64,000 nucleotides of DNA from Cupriavidus pauculus (GTDB lineage: Bacteria > Pseudomonadota > Gammaproteobacteria > Burkholderiales > Burkholderiaceae). Of this stretch, positions 61,210 to 64,000 are shown piece after piece. The notes beneath the pieces are model-generated. The model made no database searches. It saw nothing but the letters and a program-made list of their open reading frames with translations, and was not told where the DNA came from. The stretch's first letter is position 1. The number at the start of each line of letters is the position of its first letter. The translations under genes were made by a program, and so were the position numbers. Where the stretch lies: NCBI RefSeq assembly GCF_002858765.1, contig NZ_PJRP01000022.1, forward strand, positions 54,800-118,799, written 5' to 3'.

Positions 61210-61338
61210 TCCGGAACAATCCCTGCGAAATGCGGCATTGCGTCACGAAATTCTGAACAAAGGAACGAAATTCCGAATCCTGGGTAGTTCATGCGCCGCC
61301 AGCCGTTGTGGCGCCGCGATGCGGCCGGCTTCCATCGA

Positions 61339-63129
61339 TCATTCGCCGGTGTCGGGGCGGCCCGCCTTGCTGCGTCGCGCGGGGTGCCACGGATAGACCG
61401 CCAGTAGTGCGTTGACCACACCGTTGGTCCAGCCAAAGCCGTCCTGCAGCGGATATTCGCCGCCGCCGCCCCCTTCTGCGCCGCCTGCACGGCGTCGCTG
61501 CAAGCGATATTTCTCCACGAGCTTGTATTCCGAGACATAGAGGCTGGCCACGGTCTGGAGCCACCGGTGTGCGATGTCGTCGGCCAGCGCGTCGCAGCCA
61601 TAGCGGCGCAGGCCCATGATGCCGATCCACTGCAGCGGCGCCCAGCCGTTCGGCCTGTCCCATTGCTCGCCGGAGTCGATCTCCGTCGTGGCCAGGCCGC
61701 CTTCCTCGACCAGGCGGGCGGCCACCACGTCGGCCACCTGCGCGGCCTGCTCCGGGGTAGCCAGCCCCAGGAACAGCGGCATCAGCGTGGCCGCGCTCAG
61801 ACAGGGTCGCGGTGCGCCGCGATGCCAGTCGAAATCGACGAAGGCGCCCGTGCCGGTGTCCCACATGGTGGCCGAGATGGCTTGCCGGCGACGGTCCGCG
61901 GCCTCGCGGTAGCGCGTGGCACCGTCACGGTCGCCGGCGCGCTCGCACAGCTCGCTCAGGCGGCATTCGGTGTGCCAGAGCAGGGCGTTCAGGTCGATGG
62001 GCAGGATTGCCGTGGTGCGGATGGTGGCCAGGTCGCAGGTCGGCTGGCCGCTGGCCAGGTCGGGCTCGCACCAGCGCGAACTGAAATCCCAGCCCGATTC
62101 CGCCGCGGCACGCAGGTCGCGGAATACCAGGTGCGCGGGGCGATCGGCGCGGCGCGCCGTGGCAACGTCTTCCAGGTAGGCTTCCTCGCGCGGATGGGCG
62201 CGGTCGTCCCAGTAGCGGTTGAGCAAGGCGCCGCCGGGCATGCGCACCAGGCGCCGGTAGGCGTTGCCCGGGGCCAGGTGCGCGGCGCCGTCCATCCAGA
62301 ACGCATATTCGCGTTCGAGCTGCGGCAGGTAGCGCACGGCCGCATCGACGCCCTGATCCTCGAACAGGTCGGTCATCAGTACGAACACGGGCGGCTGCGA
62401 ACGGCTCAGGTAGTACGATCGCGTGCCGTTGGGCACCAGCCCGTAGGTGTCCAGCAGATAGGCGAAGTTGTCGGCCATCGCGCGCAGCAGGTCTTGCCGG
62501 CCGCTGGCCGACAGGCCCAGCATGGTGAAGTACGAGTCCCAGTAGTACAGCTCGCGAAAGCGGCCGCCCGGCACCACATAGGGCTGGGGCAGCGGCAGCA
62601 GCGAACAGCGCGGGGGATGTTCGGCGGGCTCGCGCGTCAGCACCGGCCACAGGCCGTCGATATGCTCGCGCAGCGAATTGTCCGGATCGGATTCGTAGTG
62701 ATCGTCCGACACGGTCTCGCGCGCGAAATACGTGCGGACGAAGGCCTCCAGCGAGAAATCCGGTGCGGCCCGCTCGGCGCGGTAGCGCGCCAGGATGGCT
62801 TCGGGCGCGTCAAGTGGAATGCAGTCGGGGAAGGTCTTGCTGTCCGCGAACATGCCGCTGGCCTGCACGTCGACGAACAGTTCGGCGTAGCGTTCCGCCG
62901 GCGACACCGTGTCGGCGTCTGCGCAGCCGGGCAGCATACACGGGGCGGGGGCAGGCAGATGGGTGACGCAGGGCGCGTGCCCGTGACAGTGCGGCGGCAA
63001 GGGGGGCTGGCCCGGCGCCTGGGCCAGCATGGCGGGCGGGGCCGCTGCTGTCGCGGCATCAGCCTGGGCGGGCTGGGTGCGCGCGGCGACGTGGGGCACG
63101 CGCCCGGTGGCCACGTTATTGTTCCGCAT
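61339..63129 (-). CDS. treF: Trehalase (GH37)
   Basis: A 596-residue trehalase that splits trehalose into two glucose. Both family signatures are present: PGGRFRELYYWDSY (about 187-200) and QWDRPNGWAP (about 489-498). The expected catalytic acid is Asp348 in GWDFSSRW, and the base is Glu558 in GGGGEYPLQDGFGWTNG. There is no signal peptide, so it should be cytoplasmic. The first 75 residues form an unusual Ala/Pro-rich extension with clustered Cys and His. The ATG read from 63129 overlaps the dehydrogenase stop by 14 bp; one at 63150 is an alternative. Confidence 0.92.
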   Translation of the reverse strand: MRNNNVATGRVPHVAARTQPAQADAATAAAPPAMLAQAPGQPPLPPHCHGHAPCVTHLPAPAPCMLPGCADADTVSPAERYAELFVDVQASGMFADSKTFPDCIPLDAPEAILARYRAERAAPDFSLEAFVRTYFARETVSDDHYESDPDNSLREHIDGLWPVLTREPAEHPPRCSLLPLPQPYVVPGGRFRELYYWDSYFTMLGLSASGRQDLLRAMADNFAYLLDTYGLVPNGTRSYYLSRSQPPVFVLMTDLFEDQGVDAAVRYLPQLEREYAFWMDGAAHLAPGNAYRRLVRMPGGALLNRYWDDRAHPREEAYLEDVATARRADRPAHLVFRDLRAAAESGWDFSSRWCEPDLASGQPTCDLATIRTTAILPIDLNALLWHTECRLSELCERAGDRDGATRYREAADRRRQAISATMWDTGTGAFVDFDWHRGAPRPCLSAATLMPLFLGLATPEQAAQVADVVAARLVEEGGLATTEIDSGEQWDRPNGWAPLQWIGIMGLRRYGCDALADDIAHRWLQTVASLYVSEYKLVEKYRLQRRRAGGAEGGGGGEYPLQDGFGWTNGVVNALLAVYPWHPARRSKAGRPDTGE

Positions 63130-63892
63130 AGTTCCAGAGCAGTCCGCCATCGATTACGAGCGTGGTGCCGGTGATGTAGTCGGCATCGGCGCTTGCCAGG
63201 TAGGCCACTAGCCCGGCGACTTCGTCGGGTTGGCCCAACCGCCCCAGCGGGATGTTGGCGAGCAGCGCTTGCAGTTCGGCGCGGTCGGCCATCAGCTTGC
63301 GGTTGATTGGCGTCTGGATGGCGCCCGGTGCGATGTTGTTGACCGTGATGCCGGCTGGCGCCAGTTCGATGGCCAGGTTGCGCATCAACATGCGCAGGCC
63401 GCCCTTGCTGGCGCAGTAGCTCGTGAAATGCGGGAAGGGCAGGTCCTCGTGGACAGAACTGATATTGATGACCTTGCCGCCCAGCTTGCAGGCCAGTCTG
63501 TGCTTCACGAACTGCTGGGTAAGGAAGAACGGCCCCTTGAGATTGGTATCTAGCACGCGATCGTAGTCGGCCTCGGTGACCTCGGTGAACGGCGCGCGCA
63601 CTTCGACGCCGGCGTTGTTGACCAGGATGTCGAGACTGCCCGACGGCGCCACTGCAGCCACGGCCTGATCGACGATGGCAAACGCCTGCGCCACGTTGCC
63701 GATGTCGCCCGCGACCACATGGGCGCGGCGGCCTGCCGCCCGTACGCCATCGGCGGTTTCGTCGGCCTCGGCGTCGTGCTTGTGCGCCGCAACAACGATG
63801 TCGGCGCCTTCCTGGGCAAGGCGCAATGCGATGGCACGGCCGATGCCGCCCGCGCCACCCGTGACCAGTGCTGAGCACGTGCGCCGATCCAC
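63116..63892 (-). CDS. Short-chain dehydrogenase/reductase, glucose 1-dehydrogenase-like
   Basis: A 258-residue classical SDR. The NAD(P)-binding TGGAGGIG (11-18), NNAG (92-95), the catalytic Ser145/146, Tyr159 and Lys163 of SYCASKGG, and the C-terminal DYITGTTLVIDGGL are all present. It overlaps the trehalase start by 14 bp, so the pair is surely translated together; glucose from trehalose is a plausible substrate. Normal SDR starts have an M-x5-10-K-VALVTG lead. Here the best start is a GTG at 63892, with an ATG at 63934 as the other choice, and the upstream sequence belongs to a different gene. Confidence 0.85.
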   Translation of the reverse strand: MDRRTCSALVTGGAGGIGRAIALRLAQEGADIVVAAHKHDAEADETADGVRAAGRRAHVVAGDIGNVAQAFAIVDQAVAAVAPSGSLDILVNNAGVEVRAPFTEVTEADYDRVLDTNLKGPFFLTQQFVKHRLACKLGGKVINISSVHEDLPFPHFTSYCASKGGLRMLMRNLAIELAPAGITVNNIAPGAIQTPINRKLMADRAELQALLANIPLGRLGQPDEVAGLVAYLASADADYITGTTLVIDGGLLWNYAEQ

Positions 63893-64000
63893 TGGGCCCC
63901 GGCGATTCGCCCGTGGCAAAGTGGATGGCCGCATGCCAGTAGAGCTGCTGCAGCCCGGCCTCGATCAGCGAGGTCTCCACCACCTGGCCGCGCCCGGTCT
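63867..64000 (-). pseudogene. Truncated CaiB-type CoA-transferase (window edge)
   Basis: Read leftward, the frame from the window edge encodes TGRGQVVETSLIEAGLQQLY and WHAAIHFATGESPGPSGSAH, the middle part of a family III CoA-transferase. After about 63867 the match stops, and the frame runs on without a stop in a register that is only the complement of SDR coding sequence. The C-terminal half of the enzyme (about 150-200 residues) is therefore missing, joined directly to the SDR gene. Upstream sequence is out of view. Confidence 0.72.

Larger units (their letters stand above)
60924..61338. other. 415-bp intergenic region rich in inverted repeats
   Basis: No gene is seen between the toxin-antitoxin pair and trehalase. 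The region holds a terminator hairpin (61081-61108), an ACGTCA-N3-TGACGT dyad (61152-61166), a perfect 14-bp stem with 4-base loop (61178-61209) and two direct copies of ACGAAATTC[T/C]GAA (61245 and 61265), exactly 20 bp apart. Confidence 0.6.

Noticed and set aside
1..64000. CRISPR arrays, rRNA or tRNA genes
   Set aside because: No regularly spaced direct repeats and no tRNA- or rRNA-like sequence was recognised by reading; a covariance search was not possible.

Overview
The window is GC-rich DNA of a beta-proteobacterium, most likely Cupriavidus or a close Burkholderiaceae relative. This rests on base composition, on four orphan Bug/TctC-type solute-binding proteins paired with CoA-linked catabolic genes, on six LysR regulators, and on a nap-ccm block of the kind known in that group. 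No rRNA, tRNA or CRISPR array is visible. Most genes are intact and densely packed. The exceptions are one decayed insertion sequence, one LysR relic and one truncated CoA-transferase at the right edge.

Layout. 1-14.5 kb is housekeeping and cell-envelope material: the start of a class A penicillin-binding protein, a membrane-anchored alpha/beta hydrolase, periplasmic beta-glucosidase BglX, glucan protein OpgG, several small proteins, a flavodoxin-fold quinone reductase divergent from a LysR regulator, an MFS exporter, a zinc metallopeptidase, a DUF2076 protein and proline iminopeptidase. 14.5-18 kb holds a large MscS-type channel, a VOC protein and a small cytochrome c. 18-22.8 kb is a LysR-controlled acyl-CoA synthetase / acyl-CoA dehydrogenase / Bug cluster. 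22.8-24.7 kb is an IS3-family element whose transposase gene is interrupted by the 5' part of a group II intron and then by a deletion. A sigma54-dependent type IV pilin gene and a YnfA-like membrane protein follow.

25.8-30.3 kb is a second LysR-controlled cluster (gamma-glutamyltransferase-like enzyme, Bug protein, GAF protein). 30.3-36.7 kb carries an MgtC-like protein, a PiT phosphate transporter, a flavin-binding oxidoreductase-like protein, a glutathione transferase, a LysR regulator and an AI-2E-family permease. 37.1-47.7 kb is one long reverse-strand block, napEDABC-ccmABCDEFGH: periplasmic nitrate reductase together with a complete System I cytochrome c maturation machine, which supplies haem to the multihaem NapB and NapC.

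48-54 kb is a third catabolic cluster (LysR, CaiB-type CoA-transferase, MaoC-like protein, Bug, two acyl-CoA dehydrogenases). 54-56.8 kb has an orphan ECF sigma / FecR pair behind a Fur-box-like site, an LprI-MliC lysozyme-inhibitor fusion and a cupin protein. 57-60.2 kb is a fourth cluster (LysR, CoA-transferase, Bug). A PIN-toxin module, a 415-bp intergenic region rich in symmetric repeats, and an overlapping trehalase / short-chain dehydrogenase pair close the window. The dehydrogenase abuts a truncated CoA-transferase.
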